Origin: Colimorpha_A sp900556615
GTDB taxonomy: Bacteria; Bacillota; Clostridia; Oscillospirales; CAG-272
Assembly: GCA_963598415.1 (NCBI GenBank)
Contig: CAVBUH010000042.1
Coordinates: forward strand, 1-64,000
Length of the DNA stretch: 64,000 nucleotides
Direction of reading: 5' to 3'
Shown here: positions 25,448 through 34,182 of the stretch, piece after piece
How positions within the stretch are numbered: the stretch's first letter is position 1
Layout of the letters: every line of letters starts with the position of its first letter
Notes under the pieces: generated by a model
Seen by the model: the letters and a program-made list of their open reading frames with translations, nothing else
Databases searched by the model: none
What the model was told of the DNA's origin: nothing
Made by a program: the position numbers and the translations under genes

Positions 25448-27067
25448 ATGGAACAACAAATTTACAATACAGCAATTTATTTAAGACTCAGCCGTGATGA
25501 CGAGCTTCAAGGAGAAAGCAGCAGTATCTCTACGCAAAGGCAGATGCTCACCCAGTATTGCCGAGAGCAAAGACTGCGTATTTATGACGAATACGTGGAT
25601 GACGGATACTCGGGAACCAATTTCGAAAGACCCGGATTCCAAAGAATGCTTGACGATATTGAGGATGGCAAGATCAACTGTGTAGTTACAAAAGACCTAT
25701 CCCGTCTCGGACGAAATTACGTTATGACGGGACAGTATACCGACATATACTTTCCGTCCCACAACGTGCGGTATATTGCTATTGCCGACGGTGTTGACAG
25801 TAACAAGGGCGACAGTGAAATTGCCCCGTTCTTAAACATCTTAAACGAGATGCACGCAAGGCAGACCTCGAAGAAAGTAAAAGCGGCACTGCGTACCAAA
25901 TTCGCAAGCGGTGCGCATTACGGAGCATATGCTCCCCTCGGCTATATCAAAGACTCCGAACAAAAGGGACATCTGATCCCCGACACCGAATACGGATGGA
26001 TCGTGACGAAAATGTTTGAGCTTGCCGCTCACGGAAACGGCGGTGGGAAGATCCGCAGAGTTTTGGAAGAAGAAAAAGTACCGACACCCGCTTGGATCAA
26101 TTTCCAGAGGTACGGCACCTTCGCCCATATATTCAGAGATCAGCCAGAAAGCAAGCGGTATCAGTGGACAACAGCGCAAGTCAAGAAGATCCTTTCTGAT
26201 GAAGTGTATATTGGTCACAGTATTCACAACCGACAATCCAACATTTCGTTTAAGAACAAGAAAAAGATCCGCAAGATGAAAGATGAATGGTTCAAGGTTG
26301 AGAATACACACGAGCCGATCATTTCAAAAGACCTATGGGATCAGGCACAGTCACACATCAACAGCCGTAAAAGACCGCAGAAGAACGGCGAGACACAGAT
26401 CTTCGCAGGACTTCTCAAATGTGCCGATTGCGGTTGGGGACTTCGGTATATGCACAATAAGCCTACCGATTGCATCAAGGAACGCCGCTTGTACTCCTGT
26501 ACTACATACAGTGAGTACGGCAAGGAGCACTGCACCATCCACTATATCCGTTACGATACCATCTATGCGGTGGTGTTGGAGCGGTTACAATATTGGATAG
26601 GACAAGCCAACGCCGACGAGGATAAACTGCTTGCAAGGCTTTTAAGAAGCGGAGACGAGCATAGGCAGAATGAAATTGAGTGGGCGAAGAAAGACCTTGC
26701 CAGAGTGAAAAAGCGTCTGAAGGAGCTTGATAACCTTTTTGCGAAGCTCTATGAGGACAGAGCCAAGAATGCCGTTACAGAACGAAATTATGCAATGCTG
26801 TCGGGCAAATACCAAGACGAGCAGCTGCAACTGGAAACGGACATAAAAAGGCTGCAGGACACGCTCACCAAAACAGCCGAGGTCAAAGACAATACCGAGC
26901 GTTGGGTGGCGCTGATTCGTAAGTACACAAATCTTACCGAACTGACCGCGCCTCTGCTCAACGAACTGATTGACAAAATCGTGGTACACGAAGCCACAAA
27001 GGACGAAAACGGAAAAAGAGTACAGGATATTGACATCTACTACCGTTTCGTCGGAATGATTGATTAA
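25448..27067 (+). CDS. large serine recombinase (TnpX/TndX-like)
   Basis: This 539-residue large serine recombinase excises and inserts mobile elements through a circular intermediate. The catalytic domain has the nucleophile Ser in YLRLSRDDE (about residue 15), SISTQRQML, VDDGYSGTNFERPGF (about 50-64) and DLSRLGRNY (about 83-91). The recombinase domain follows (about 175-290), a zinc ribbon begins with CADCGW (about 328) and ends with two further Cys near 352 and 361, and a coiled coil spans about 405-480. AAAGGAG precedes the ATG. It ends 56 bases from the right junction of the split XRE gene, as expected for the enzyme that inserted the element. Confidence 0.9.
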   Translation: MEQQIYNTAIYLRLSRDDELQGESSSISTQRQMLTQYCREQRLRIYDEYVDDGYSGTNFERPGFQRMLDDIEDGKINCVVTKDLSRLGRNYVMTGQYTDIYFPSHNVRYIAIADGVDSNKGDSEIAPFLNILNEMHARQTSKKVKAALRTKFASGAHYGAYAPLGYIKDSEQKGHLIPDTEYGWIVTKMFELAAHGNGGGKIRRVLEEEKVPTPAWINFQRYGTFAHIFRDQPESKRYQWTTAQVKKILSDEVYIGHSIHNRQSNISFKNKKKIRKMKDEWFKVENTHEPIISKDLWDQAQSHINSRKRPQKNGETQIFAGLLKCADCGWGLRYMHNKPTDCIKERRLYSCTTYSEYGKEHCTIHYIRYDTIYAVVLERLQYWIGQANADEDKLLARLLRSGDEHRQNEIEWAKKDLARVKKRLKELDNLFAKLYEDRAKNAVTERNYAMLSGKYQDEQLQLETDIKRLQDTLTKTAEVKDNTERWVALIRKYTNLTELTAPLLNELIDKIVVHEATKDENGKRVQDIDIYYRFVGMID

Positions 27068-27123
27068 TAACACACCGATTTGCTCACAAAACGGGCAAAT
27101 CTTATATACTGTATCCTTATGTA

Positions 27124-27816
27124 TGGGAAACGGATATAGCCTACCCGGAAACCGATAAGCTGATCAAAATGGGAAAGCTCTTTGAATGCTCAATGGATTA
27201 TCTGCTCAATGAAGATATTGCCGAAAAGCAAGGTATCGAACCTAAAGAAATAGAAACATTTTGGGATAAATTCAAAAAACAATTTCACGAGCGCAAGAGT
27301 GAGAAAATGATTTTCGGTATGCCGCTTTACCATATCGGTCGCAACGCTCACGGCTTCTTTGCCGTAGGATTTAAGGCGCGAGGCGTGTTCTCCATAGGAC
27401 TTATGTCAAGAGGAATTTTCTCTCTTGGACTCTTGTCCCTCGGTATCATTTCTATCGGAATTCTGTCCCTTGGTCTGATCTCAGCCGGAACCTTCTCACT
27501 CGGACTTCTTGCGGTAGGCTCTATTGCGCTCGGCTTATTTGCGGCAGGCGCGATCAGTGTAGGACTCGTATCCTTCGGCGCGCTATCGGTCGGATGCTTC
27601 TCATCGGGCGCACTTGCGATTGGCAAATATGTTGCCGTCGGCGACCACGCCCACGCATTGATTGCGATAGGCGAATCGGTTGCAGAAGGAAGTGTTTACA
27701 GCCACATCGGAACACTATCCTCTGCGGATATGCCTCGGATCGTAGAATGGCTTGATGCAAACGTACCATCTTGGCTTGGTTGGGCGAAGGAAATATTCAA
27801 ATTTTATATGCTATAA
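27124..27816 (+). pseudogene. 3' part of the split XRE gene, glycine-rich hydrophobic repeats
   Basis: The frame is open from TGG at 27124 (WETDIAYPETDKLIKMGKLF), which continues the helix-turn-helix broken at 16326. The rest is a C-terminal domain with about twelve hydrophobic repeats of pattern GxFSxGLLSxG (residues about 75-165 of the frame), likely a membrane-inserted or membrane-lying array. It could be expressed from ATG 27169 without DNA binding. A perfect terminator follows. Confidence 0.75.
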
Positions 27817-27819
27817 AGC

Positions 27820-27854
27820 ATAGCGGCAAGGACGTAAAAAATCCTTGCCGCTAT
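27820..27854. terminator. bidirectional terminator between convergent genes
   Basis: A perfect 13-bp stem joins 27820-27832 and 27842-27854 with an A-rich loop. It lies between the split XRE gene and the reversed nitroreductase gene. T runs are short on both sides. Confidence 0.7.
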
Positions 27855-27856
27855 CT

Positions 27857-28609
27857 TCATATCTGCTTATATTTTGCGGTCAGCACTTCCTCACAATCAT
27901 CCTCGGCGGTATCCGTAAAAAGCTCACGTTCATACGAGATGTCATCCTGCATCAGGCAAAGATCAAGAAAGCATAGGAAGATACCGATATCTATGCGGTT
28001 GTAATGTGCCACCTTGTCCGCAGGCATAATACCGCGCTTGCCCGGCTTCTTGTAGCGGTAGACGGTCAAGGCTCTTTCTTCTGTCGTTACCTTCCACGGT
28101 TGTGTGTTGCAGGCACTTGGCGTAAATCTTACGATGTTGCCGATCTCACGGTAATGCTCACCGTTCCATATCTCATCAAGCGACTTGCGCTTGCTCTTAT
28201 ACATATCCTTGCGGAACTTATCCTCGGAAACCTTGGCAATCGCAATCATAATTACAAAGTCAAGACCGTTGTAGATAGGCTCATCGGTTTTGCCTATACC
28301 GAACCAAAGCGCGCCGATTCCCAAGGATGCGAGATACAGATCAAGCTGTTCTCCGATATAGCCAATGTTTTGTAGGTAGTTATCTTTACGTTCGCTATAT
28401 AAAAGGATGCAGTATTCTTGCCCACGCTTACAGGTGGTATTGTTGGCAGGTAAGATGCGGATGGCGGTTTGAATATTATCAACAAGCGGGGTAAAGGTCT
28501 TGTATTGTGCCGCTATCTGTTCAAGCTGGGCTTGACTTATATGATCGGTCTCACGAAATAGGTGAAACGATTTGCGTTTGAATATCATCGGGTATAATGC
28601 TTTGTCCAT
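27857..28609 (-). CDS. nitroreductase-family flavoprotein
   Basis: This 250-residue protein is of the nitroreductase superfamily (FMN-dependent NAD(P)H oxidoreductases). The N-terminal FKRKSFHLF resembles the R-S-x-R FMN-phosphate motif, DLYLASLGIGALWFGIG (about residues 89-105) is the usual core helix, and FTPSACNTQPW (about 163-173) matches the P-S-xxNxQPW motif with the FMN-binding Asn. The order is unusual: the PSA-N-QPW motif is C-terminal, as in the two-copy TM1586-like nitroreductases. The ATG at 28609 is chosen because GGAGG lies just upstream. Confidence 0.75.
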   Translation of the reverse strand: MDKALYPMIFKRKSFHLFRETDHISQAQLEQIAAQYKTFTPLVDNIQTAIRILPANNTTCKRGQEYCILLYSERKDNYLQNIGYIGEQLDLYLASLGIGALWFGIGKTDEPIYNGLDFVIMIAIAKVSEDKFRKDMYKSKRKSLDEIWNGEHYREIGNIVRFTPSACNTQPWKVTTEERALTVYRYKKPGKRGIMPADKVAHYNRIDIGIFLCFLDLCLMQDDISYERELFTDTAEDDCEEVLTAKYKQI

Positions 28610-28716
28610 ATTTGCCTCCAAAAAATCACTGTCAATATTGTACCAAATCTAATTTTAAATGTCAACACGATTTAATTGCAAAAATATAAAAATTATCGAC
28701 AAACATTAAAAACCTA

Positions 28717-28745
28717 TTGACAAGCGTAAAAAATGGTGCTATAAT
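28717..28745 (+). promoter_or_regulatory. consensus promoter of the DUF2975/XRE pair
   Basis: TTGACA (28717-28722), 17 bases, TATAAT (28740-28745). It drives the DUF2975 gene and its YozG-type repressor. Confidence 0.85.
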
Positions 28746-28797
28746 TATACTGTCGAACCGGAAAGACAAAATAATTTTTATTTTTGAGGTGTGCAAA

Positions 28798-29367
28798 ATG
28801 AAAAACTTCAGCAAATTTATTGCCAATATGGCAAAGGTAGTTACGAAGATAGTAGAGGTATTCCAGTGGGTTGGAGCAGGCTTAATGTTGGCGGCGACCG
28901 TTTGTGCTTTGGTTAATCCGTCTTGGGTTGGTTATTTCATCGGCTACGATGCGAAGGAGTGCTGCGGAGCAGACTTGTCCGTTTATGGCTTTGAAATTCA
29001 TGCGGCTGTCACAGACGGTCAAATTGATATGACGGCGCTTTGTTTGTTCGGCATCGGTGCAGTTCTCATTCTTGCACTGATTGCTATGATTTTCAGAAAT
29101 CTCCATCTGATTATTAAAAAATCCGAGGGAAGAACGCCTTTTCAGCCCGACAACGTGCGTATGTTCCGTGAGATCGGTATTTTTTCAATCGCAGTTCCCG
29201 TTGTTGGTCTTATTATGAGCATTATTGCAAGAATTGTTATCGGCGTAGAGGTTGCCGAAATATCCAACAGCTTTGAGGGATTCGTCATTGGTATTGTTGT
29301 GCTTTGCATTACGCAATTCTTTGCCCACGGCATTGAGCTTGAAAAAGACGTTGACGGACTTCTTTGA
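28798..29367 (+). CDS. DUF2975-family membrane protein
   Basis: This 189-residue membrane protein has four hydrophobic segments (about residues 16-38, 82-103, 126-150 and 160-180). The stretch EGRTPFQPDNVRMFREIGIF (about 113-132) is the DUF2975 signature. DUF2975 genes are commonly followed by a YozG-type repressor, exactly as here (11-base gap), forming a membrane-repressor pair with an unknown signal. GAGGTG precedes the ATG at 28798. Confidence 0.75.
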   Translation: MKNFSKFIANMAKVVTKIVEVFQWVGAGLMLAATVCALVNPSWVGYFIGYDAKECCGADLSVYGFEIHAAVTDGQIDMTALCLFGIGAVLILALIAMIFRNLHLIIKKSEGRTPFQPDNVRMFREIGIFSIAVPVVGLIMSIIARIVIGVEVAEISNSFEGFVIGIVVLCITQFFAHGIELEKDVDGLL

Positions 29368-29378
29368 GAGGTGACGAA

Positions 29379-29588
29379 ATGGGAAAAATTATACTCAGAC
29401 TCGACAGAATGATGGTAGAGAGAAAGATCTCACTGAACGAGCTTGCCGAGCGCGTGGGCATTTCCAACGTTAATCTCTCCAAGATCAAAAACAATAAGGT
29501 AACCGCTATTCGTTTTTCCACCCTTGCCGCCATCTGCGATGTGCTTGATTGCGAAGCCGGAGATATTCTTGAGTATCAGAAGGATTGA
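29379..29588 (+). CDS. YozG-like XRE repressor paired with DUF2975
   Basis: This 69-residue single-domain repressor has ISLNELAERVGISNVNLSKI (about residues 17-36) as its helix-turn-helix, followed by the conserved FSTLAAICDVLDCEAGDILEY. GAGGTG lies just before the ATG at 29379. It is expressed with the DUF2975 protein, which probably controls its DNA binding. Confidence 0.85.
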   Translation: MGKIILRLDRMMVERKISLNELAERVGISNVNLSKIKNNKVTAIRFSTLAAICDVLDCEAGDILEYQKD

Positions 29589-29615
29589 AAAATTGGAATT
29601 TGACGGGGTGATGTT

Positions 29616-30050
29616 ATGGAATGGTTTAATATTTTCGGTTTGGCGTTTATAACTGCAATAATGATTCCAAACATCATATTTGCGCTCAAACATAAAGAGG
29701 CTTTTGAAAATAGGTATCACAACAAAACGATTGAAATCATTGAGCAGATTGGTAGATTTGGATGCTTCGGCTTTATGATTTTCAACATCCCAACGACTTG
29801 GTTTGGCTGGTGGTCTGACGAAGCATTTGCTATCTATCTGATGGTAGATGCTGTGCTGATTGTTTTGTATTGCACGATATGGGTTATCTATTGGCGTAAA
29901 AACAATGTTTTCAAAGCAATGGCTCTTTCTATTATACCATCGGCAATATTCTTGTTTAGTGGTATTATGTGCAGGTCGATATTGTTGATTATATCGTCTT
30001 TGCTATTTGCTCCTGCCCATATTTTTATTTCGTATAAAAATGCTGATTAA
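29616..30050 (+). CDS. unknown four-segment membrane protein
   Basis: This 144-residue protein has hydrophobic segments at about 5-22, 49-65, 72-92 and 104-135. It has many aromatic residues (TTWFGWW at 60-66). GGGGTG precedes the ATG. It lies 27 bases after the DUF2975/XRE pair and just before a short form of the 34-bp repeat, so it may be the last cargo gene before yolD. Family unknown. Confidence 0.55.
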   Translation: MEWFNIFGLAFITAIMIPNIIFALKHKEAFENRYHNKTIEIIEQIGRFGCFGFMIFNIPTTWFGWWSDEAFAIYLMVDAVLIVLYCTIWVIYWRKNNVFKAMALSIIPSAIFLFSGIMCRSILLIISSLLFAPAHIFISYKNAD

Positions 30051-30091
30051 GTTTGTTAAATTCCAATAAGTCGAACTGAAGGAGGTGCAGT

Positions 30092-30526
30092 ATGGCAGAG
30101 TATTTTCCTTACGAGGATATAGTAAATCTCCCTCGACACATATCAAAGGTTCATCCCCAGGCAACAATGGCTGACCGTGCTGCGCGATTCAGTCCATTTG
30201 CGGCCATAAGTGGATACGAGGATATGGTAAAAGAAGCGGCTCGTGTAACCGAAGAACGCATCGATATAACCGATGCGACAAAGGAACTGCTTAATGAGAA
30301 ACTGAACATGATCATTGAGTTTCTTGATGAAGAGCCGGAGGTTACCATCACATATTTTGAACCCGATAAAAAGAAAGACGGCGGTGCTTATGTCAGCATC
30401 ACCGGCACAGTAAAGAGAATCGATGAATACGAACGAATCGTCTTGATGAGCGACGATAAGAAGATCAGGATTGACGAAATATACGCCATAGAAAGCGATT
30501 TGTTTTATTCGCTTGGGCTTGAATAG
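30092..30526 (+). CDS. YolD-like protein
   Basis: This 144-residue protein has the YolD-like signature: MADRAARFSPFAAISGYEDM (about residues 26-45), then a small beta domain (EVTITYFEPDKKKDGGAYVS..GTVKRIDEYERIVLMSD). YolD proteins are encoded next to Y-family polymerases in Firmicutes and are thought to assist them like UmuD. The nearest such polymerase ends at 13213, so this gene has probably been separated from it by cargo insertion. AAGGAGG precedes the ATG. Confidence 0.8.
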   Translation: MAEYFPYEDIVNLPRHISKVHPQATMADRAARFSPFAAISGYEDMVKEAARVTEERIDITDATKELLNEKLNMIIEFLDEEPEVTITYFEPDKKKDGGAYVSITGTVKRIDEYERIVLMSDDKKIRIDEIYAIESDLFYSLGLE

Positions 30527-30587
30527 GAGGATTTTTTATAAGCACCTGTCATATTTGAATTTAAATGTAAATAATATACACATCTCT

Positions 30588-30621
30588 AAAGGCTCGGAAG
30601 TACGTGAACTTCCGAGCCTTT
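30588..30621. terminator. bidirectional terminator after yolD
   Basis: A perfect 14-bp stem joins 30588-30601 and 30608-30621, with T-rich tails on both strands, between the convergent yolD and LuxR-type genes. Confidence 0.85.
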
Positions 30622-30633
30622 TACTTTTATATA

Positions 30634-31098
30634 TCATTCTTTAATATCCAACCCACCGAGCAGTTCGGCAAGCTCCTGTCGGCTGTGGACGTTCAGTTTC
30701 TTATACGCCTTTCTGAGATAATAGTTCACCGTATTGACGGTAACGCCGGTATCCTTGGCGATCTGCTTTACGGTCATGCCGTCGGCATATTTCAGGACCG
30801 TCCCGTTTTCCTTTACGGAAAGTCCGTAGGTGCGAAGCGGCCCCTCACAGGTACGTTTATTCGGCTTTGCGGTCTCTGTCGGCTCCGGCTCCTTGCCGTG
30901 AAGGAGCCAATCGTAGTCGCAATCAAACTCCAAAGCGATCAGCTTGGCAAGGGCAGGCTTGATGCTTTCGGGACGTGCCTTGGCGTTGCCTGTCAGCAGA
31001 AGAACGTACTGCGGTGTCACGCCGATCCGCCGTGCAAATTCTGCCTTGCTGATCTGCTGTTCGTTAATAATCCGGTTTAATCTGTCAGCTAACGTCAT
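30634..31098 (-). CDS. regulator with XRE and LuxR-type HTH domains
   Basis: This cytoplasmic protein of about 154 residues combines an N-terminal XRE domain (ISKAEFARRIGVTPQYVLLL) with a C-terminal LuxR/GerE helix-turn-helix (MTVKQIAKDTGVTVNTVNYY, then RKAYKKLNVHSRQELAEL). Two DNA-binding domains in one small protein are uncommon. The start is ATG 31098, one base after the upstream stop; ATG 31107 is also in frame but only 2 bases from GGAGG. It is the last gene of the leftward operon. Confidence 0.7.
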   Translation of the reverse strand: MTLADRLNRIINEQQISKAEFARRIGVTPQYVLLLTGNAKARPESIKPALAKLIALEFDCDYDWLLHGKEPEPTETAKPNKRTCEGPLRTYGLSVKENGTVLKYADGMTVKQIAKDTGVTVNTVNYYLRKAYKKLNVHSRQELAELLGGLDIKE

Positions 31099-31099
31099 T

Positions 31100-32815
31100 T
31101 TACACATTACCTCCTTGCTCTTGCCTCAAAATGGCTACGTATCTCAAAAGCTCCTTGCGGGAGGATACACCGAGCCTTGAGTAAATGTTCTTGTTGTGGT
31201 ATTTCAGTCCGTTGTCGGTAATGCCCAGGATCTCCACGATCTCCTTTGCGGTCTTGCCTTCAACATACAGATCGAAAACGGCTCTCTCACGCTTGGAAAG
31301 CGAGCTCATACATTCCAAAAAGAGCGCATAGCTGTCGGGATCGACCTCGTCCTTGCGCAGATAAGCAAGACGGGTATTGTCGGTCTTTACCATCTCCACC
31401 TGAGATTGCAATGCGGTCTTTTCGCCGTGCAGACGCTCTACCTCGCTTTGCAGGGTTTCGGTGCGTTCCCTTTGCGTTTGCATCTGATCCTCGTGCTCAC
31501 GGTCTTGCTGTGCAAGGAATGCGAACAGGTCGGCGATTTCGGGGATGCGTGTCGTCGCACTGCTTTCGTGATAGCCCTTGCTGCGGATCTGTTCAAAGGC
31601 TTCGTTGACCGGCTTGATGTAACGGCGGGAGATAATGACCGAAGCGGTGATCGCCAGGATAAGCAACCCGATCACAACGGTAATGAAAATGTATCGGTTG
31701 CCCTCCACGGCATTGTGCAGAATGTCCTGCGGCATCAGCAGAGATACCGACCATTCCCGATCCTTGTAGGGAGAATCATAGGAATACAACCGCACCGAAA
31801 CGGCCTTACCGCCGTAATCGTCGGCAGCACCGGAATAGTGAACAAAGCCGTCGTGACTGTCGGTGATCTTCAAGTCCTCGTCCCATCTGGTTCCCGAAAG
31901 GAACCTATTACCCGCAAGCAGTCCCTTGGAGGTGCAGATTCCACCCTCGCAAACAGGAGCCGCAACGGTAAAGATCTCGTCAAAATAGTCGCTCTCCGGC
32001 GTGTACAGGAGCTTGAACATACGATCGCTTACTTCAATACCGCATACGCCGAATACCGTGCCGTCCTTGCTGATCATCGGAACGCAAAGAAGAAATCCCG
32101 CTTCGCTGTTTCCTTTCAGCACCACACGCCCCGACCAGTAATACAGACGGGACAGCGGCAGATCGGGGTTATCCCTTGCGGTCTGCATGACCTCGTTCCA
32201 AAAGGGCTGATCGGAGATGTCGTATTCCATCTTCCATTGTCCCAGCAGCATAATACCGTTGTCACGGGCAAGCTGTGCAGGGCCGCGCAGACAGTGGATA
32301 TCCACACCCACGTTTTCGGTAGCGGTGGGCTGTGTCTTTTTCAGGAAGATGCCCGCCTTGGCGGTTTCGGAGTCCTGCCGTACCGAAGCGTCCAGCATCA
32401 CAAATACACCGCCGCAATAGCGGGTTTTGACGGTATTTACGAGCGTTTGCATATATTGATCAAGAAGCGGCTCTATCAGTTCGGGATGCTCCTGCAGCCC
32501 GTCGGCAGAGATACCGTTATCGGAAAAGAAACGGTCACTCCGTGCCGCCAAATCCTCGGCAATGCCGATAACGTCCAGTGAGATACGCCCGAAGTCATCC
32601 TCAACGCTGTCTGCAAGCATGGAAAGCTGCGTGGTGAGCTGTGCCTGTACGCTGTGCTCCTGCTTGCCGTCGATTCCGAATATGGACAGAAGCAGCGTAA
32701 AGAGCAGGATCAGCACCACCGAAACGCTGATAAAGAAGATCAGCAGTCTGCGGTGCAGCGTCGTTCCCTTGTGCTTGCGCTCCTGTTTCCAAAGCGCTAT
32801 TGCTTTTTTCAGCAT
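31100..32815 (-). CDS. membrane sensor with Cache-like outer domain and LuxR-type HTH
   Basis: This 571-residue one-component transmembrane regulator has membrane segment 1 at about residues 25-48, an outer dCache-like domain (about 50-345), segment 2 (YIFITVVIGLLILAITASVI, about 357-376), a HAMP-like linker, a coiled coil (about 440-495) and a C-terminal GerE helix-turn-helix (LSKRERAVFDLYVEGKTAKE, then IVEILG..YHNKNIYSRLGV). It would sense an outside ligand and bind DNA directly at the membrane. A solute-binding lipoprotein gene is directly upstream, which may present the ligand. Confidence 0.8.
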   Translation of the reverse strand: MLKKAIALWKQERKHKGTTLHRRLLIFFISVSVVLILLFTLLLSIFGIDGKQEHSVQAQLTTQLSMLADSVEDDFGRISLDVIGIAEDLAARSDRFFSDNGISADGLQEHPELIEPLLDQYMQTLVNTVKTRYCGGVFVMLDASVRQDSETAKAGIFLKKTQPTATENVGVDIHCLRGPAQLARDNGIMLLGQWKMEYDISDQPFWNEVMQTARDNPDLPLSRLYYWSGRVVLKGNSEAGFLLCVPMISKDGTVFGVCGIEVSDRMFKLLYTPESDYFDEIFTVAAPVCEGGICTSKGLLAGNRFLSGTRWDEDLKITDSHDGFVHYSGAADDYGGKAVSVRLYSYDSPYKDREWSVSLLMPQDILHNAVEGNRYIFITVVIGLLILAITASVIISRRYIKPVNEAFEQIRSKGYHESSATTRIPEIADLFAFLAQQDREHEDQMQTQRERTETLQSEVERLHGEKTALQSQVEMVKTDNTRLAYLRKDEVDPDSYALFLECMSSLSKRERAVFDLYVEGKTAKEIVEILGITDNGLKYHNKNIYSRLGVSSRKELLRYVAILRQEQGGNV

Positions 32816-32856
32816 CCGGCATATCCCTCCTTTCCGGCAGTATTCGGATCACACGG

Positions 32857-34182
32857 TTATTTTCTGAGCTTTGCAAGCGCATCGGCGGCGCTGACCGTCT
32901 CTCCTGCGAGGAAAGCATTGCGTTCGTCGGTAAGCAGCTTGAAGAAATCCTCCTCAAAGCCGTCGCAGTCGTCGTCAAAGCCCGAATAGGTCGGCGCGGA
33001 GAAGAAGGTGTAGTCCTCATACATCGAAAGAACCGAGGTGAGCATCTTCTTAACGCCGGCGTTTTCAATGGACGCAAGGTGCGTCGTCATATCGTTTTCA
33101 AAAGCCTGCCTGGTAACGGGCAGATAACCCGTCTCGTCGATAAACTTCATATTCTGCTCGGAGGCGGTCAGCCACTTGATAAACTCACAGGCGGCGTATT
33201 CCTTCTTCTCGTCGCCCTTGGCAACCATCAAGCCGCCTCCGCGCTGAAGGGCGGTCTTGGAGCCGTTCTCAAATACGGGATACGGCAGGATACTGTATTC
33301 CACGCTCTCCACCGTGCCGTCGGTATAGGTGATGGTATCGCCGTAGAACAGAATACCCGCAGACGAACCGGTAGAGCAAACAATGTCTCCGGTCTTGGAG
33401 AGGTCGGAGGAATAGCCGTCGTAGATGGCAATGCCGCCCTCCACCGCAGGGGTATATACCGTGTTGAAGATATGGGAAAAGTTGTCTCCCGCAAGGGAAA
33501 GAGCTTCGCCGTTAAAAATGCTGGTGCCAAGCTGTGCCATACCTACCTCGGCATAGTTGAACCAAGAATCGGCTGCGTAGAACTGCTTGCCGCCGCTGTA
33601 TTCGTAATACTGCTCGGAAAGCCGCGCAATGCCCTCAAAGGTGGCAAGGTCGTCCATCTTCGCTCCGGTCGCTGCCGAGAAGCGGTCAAACAAGGTCTGA
33701 TTGACGTAAAGCACCTCGGTGGACTTGGCAATGGGAAATACGTAAAGACCGCCGTCGGCAAGTCTGCCCTCCGCAACGAAATCCTCTACGTAAGCGGAAA
33801 GCTCGTCCTCGGTAAAGTAATCGTCAAAGTTGACCAGCATTCCTTTTTCCTGGAACTGTATCGCCACCTTGGGATATCCCGTAAATATGTCGGGCATATC
33901 CGGTGCGCCGGGATCGCCGTTTGCGATCATGTCCAGGCTTTTGTTCAGCTCCGAGCTGGAGGATATGGCAGTCACGTTGATAATGATGCCCTTGTCCTTT
34001 CCGACCGTTGCGTTAAACTCGTCGATCAGATAATCCATGGTGGATTGCATATCCCCGCCATAATTGTGCCACATGGTGAGGGTGATGGGATTTTTCGGAT
34101 CGAGAACAGAGCTTGAGCATCCGGTCAGCAGCACCGAAAGGATCAAAACCAAGGTCAAAATGAGTGCGATGGACTTCTTCAT
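32857..34182 (-). CDS. family-1 extracellular solute-binding lipoprotein
   Basis: This 441-residue lipoprotein has signal MKKSIALILTLVLILSVLLT, lipobox LLTGC, then an UgpB/MalE-type solute-binding domain beginning PITLTMWHNYGGD. Such proteins bind sugars or related solutes and normally feed an ABC permease, but no permease gene is adjacent. Instead it heads an operon with a Cache-LuxR membrane sensor and a second LuxR-type regulator, so it probably works as a sensor subunit. The ATG at 34182 has GGAGG just upstream. Confidence 0.8.
   Translation of the reverse strand: MKKSIALILTLVLILSVLLTGCSSSVLDPKNPITLTMWHNYGGDMQSTMDYLIDEFNATVGKDKGIIINVTAISSSSELNKSLDMIANGDPGAPDMPDIFTGYPKVAIQFQEKGMLVNFDDYFTEDELSAYVEDFVAEGRLADGGLYVFPIAKSTEVLYVNQTLFDRFSAATGAKMDDLATFEGIARLSEQYYEYSGGKQFYAADSWFNYAEVGMAQLGTSIFNGEALSLAGDNFSHIFNTVYTPAVEGGIAIYDGYSSDLSKTGDIVCSTGSSAGILFYGDTITYTDGTVESVEYSILPYPVFENGSKTALQRGGGLMVAKGDEKKEYAACEFIKWLTASEQNMKFIDETGYLPVTRQAFENDMTTHLASIENAGVKKMLTSVLSMYEDYTFFSAPTYSGFDDDCDGFEEDFFKLLTDERNAFLAGETVSAADALAKLRK

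Larger units (their letters stand above)
16327..27128 (+). mobile_element. Tn4451/Tn5397-like serine-recombinase element inserted in an XRE gene
   Basis: About 10.8 kb separates the two halves of one XRE gene, and ATGGGA is present at both junctions (16321-16326 and 27123-27128). The right end carries a large serine recombinase (25448-27067) ending 56 bases from the junction, preceded by a TnpW-like gene. TnpX/TndX enzymes recombine at a GA dinucleotide, which is present inside the shared hexamer. Cargo is a leader-controlled secreted protein, a lipoprotein and two ABC transporters. The middle (22.1-24.1 kb) is decayed or repetitive. The excised junction would place 27122-side sequence next to 16327. 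Confidence 0.72.

Noticed and set aside
31196..34116. Long plus-strand ORFs (461 and 438 codons) opposite the sensor and binding-protein genes
   Set aside because: The minus-strand proteins have clear domains, a signal peptide and ribosome sites; the opposite frames have none and arise from codon bias.
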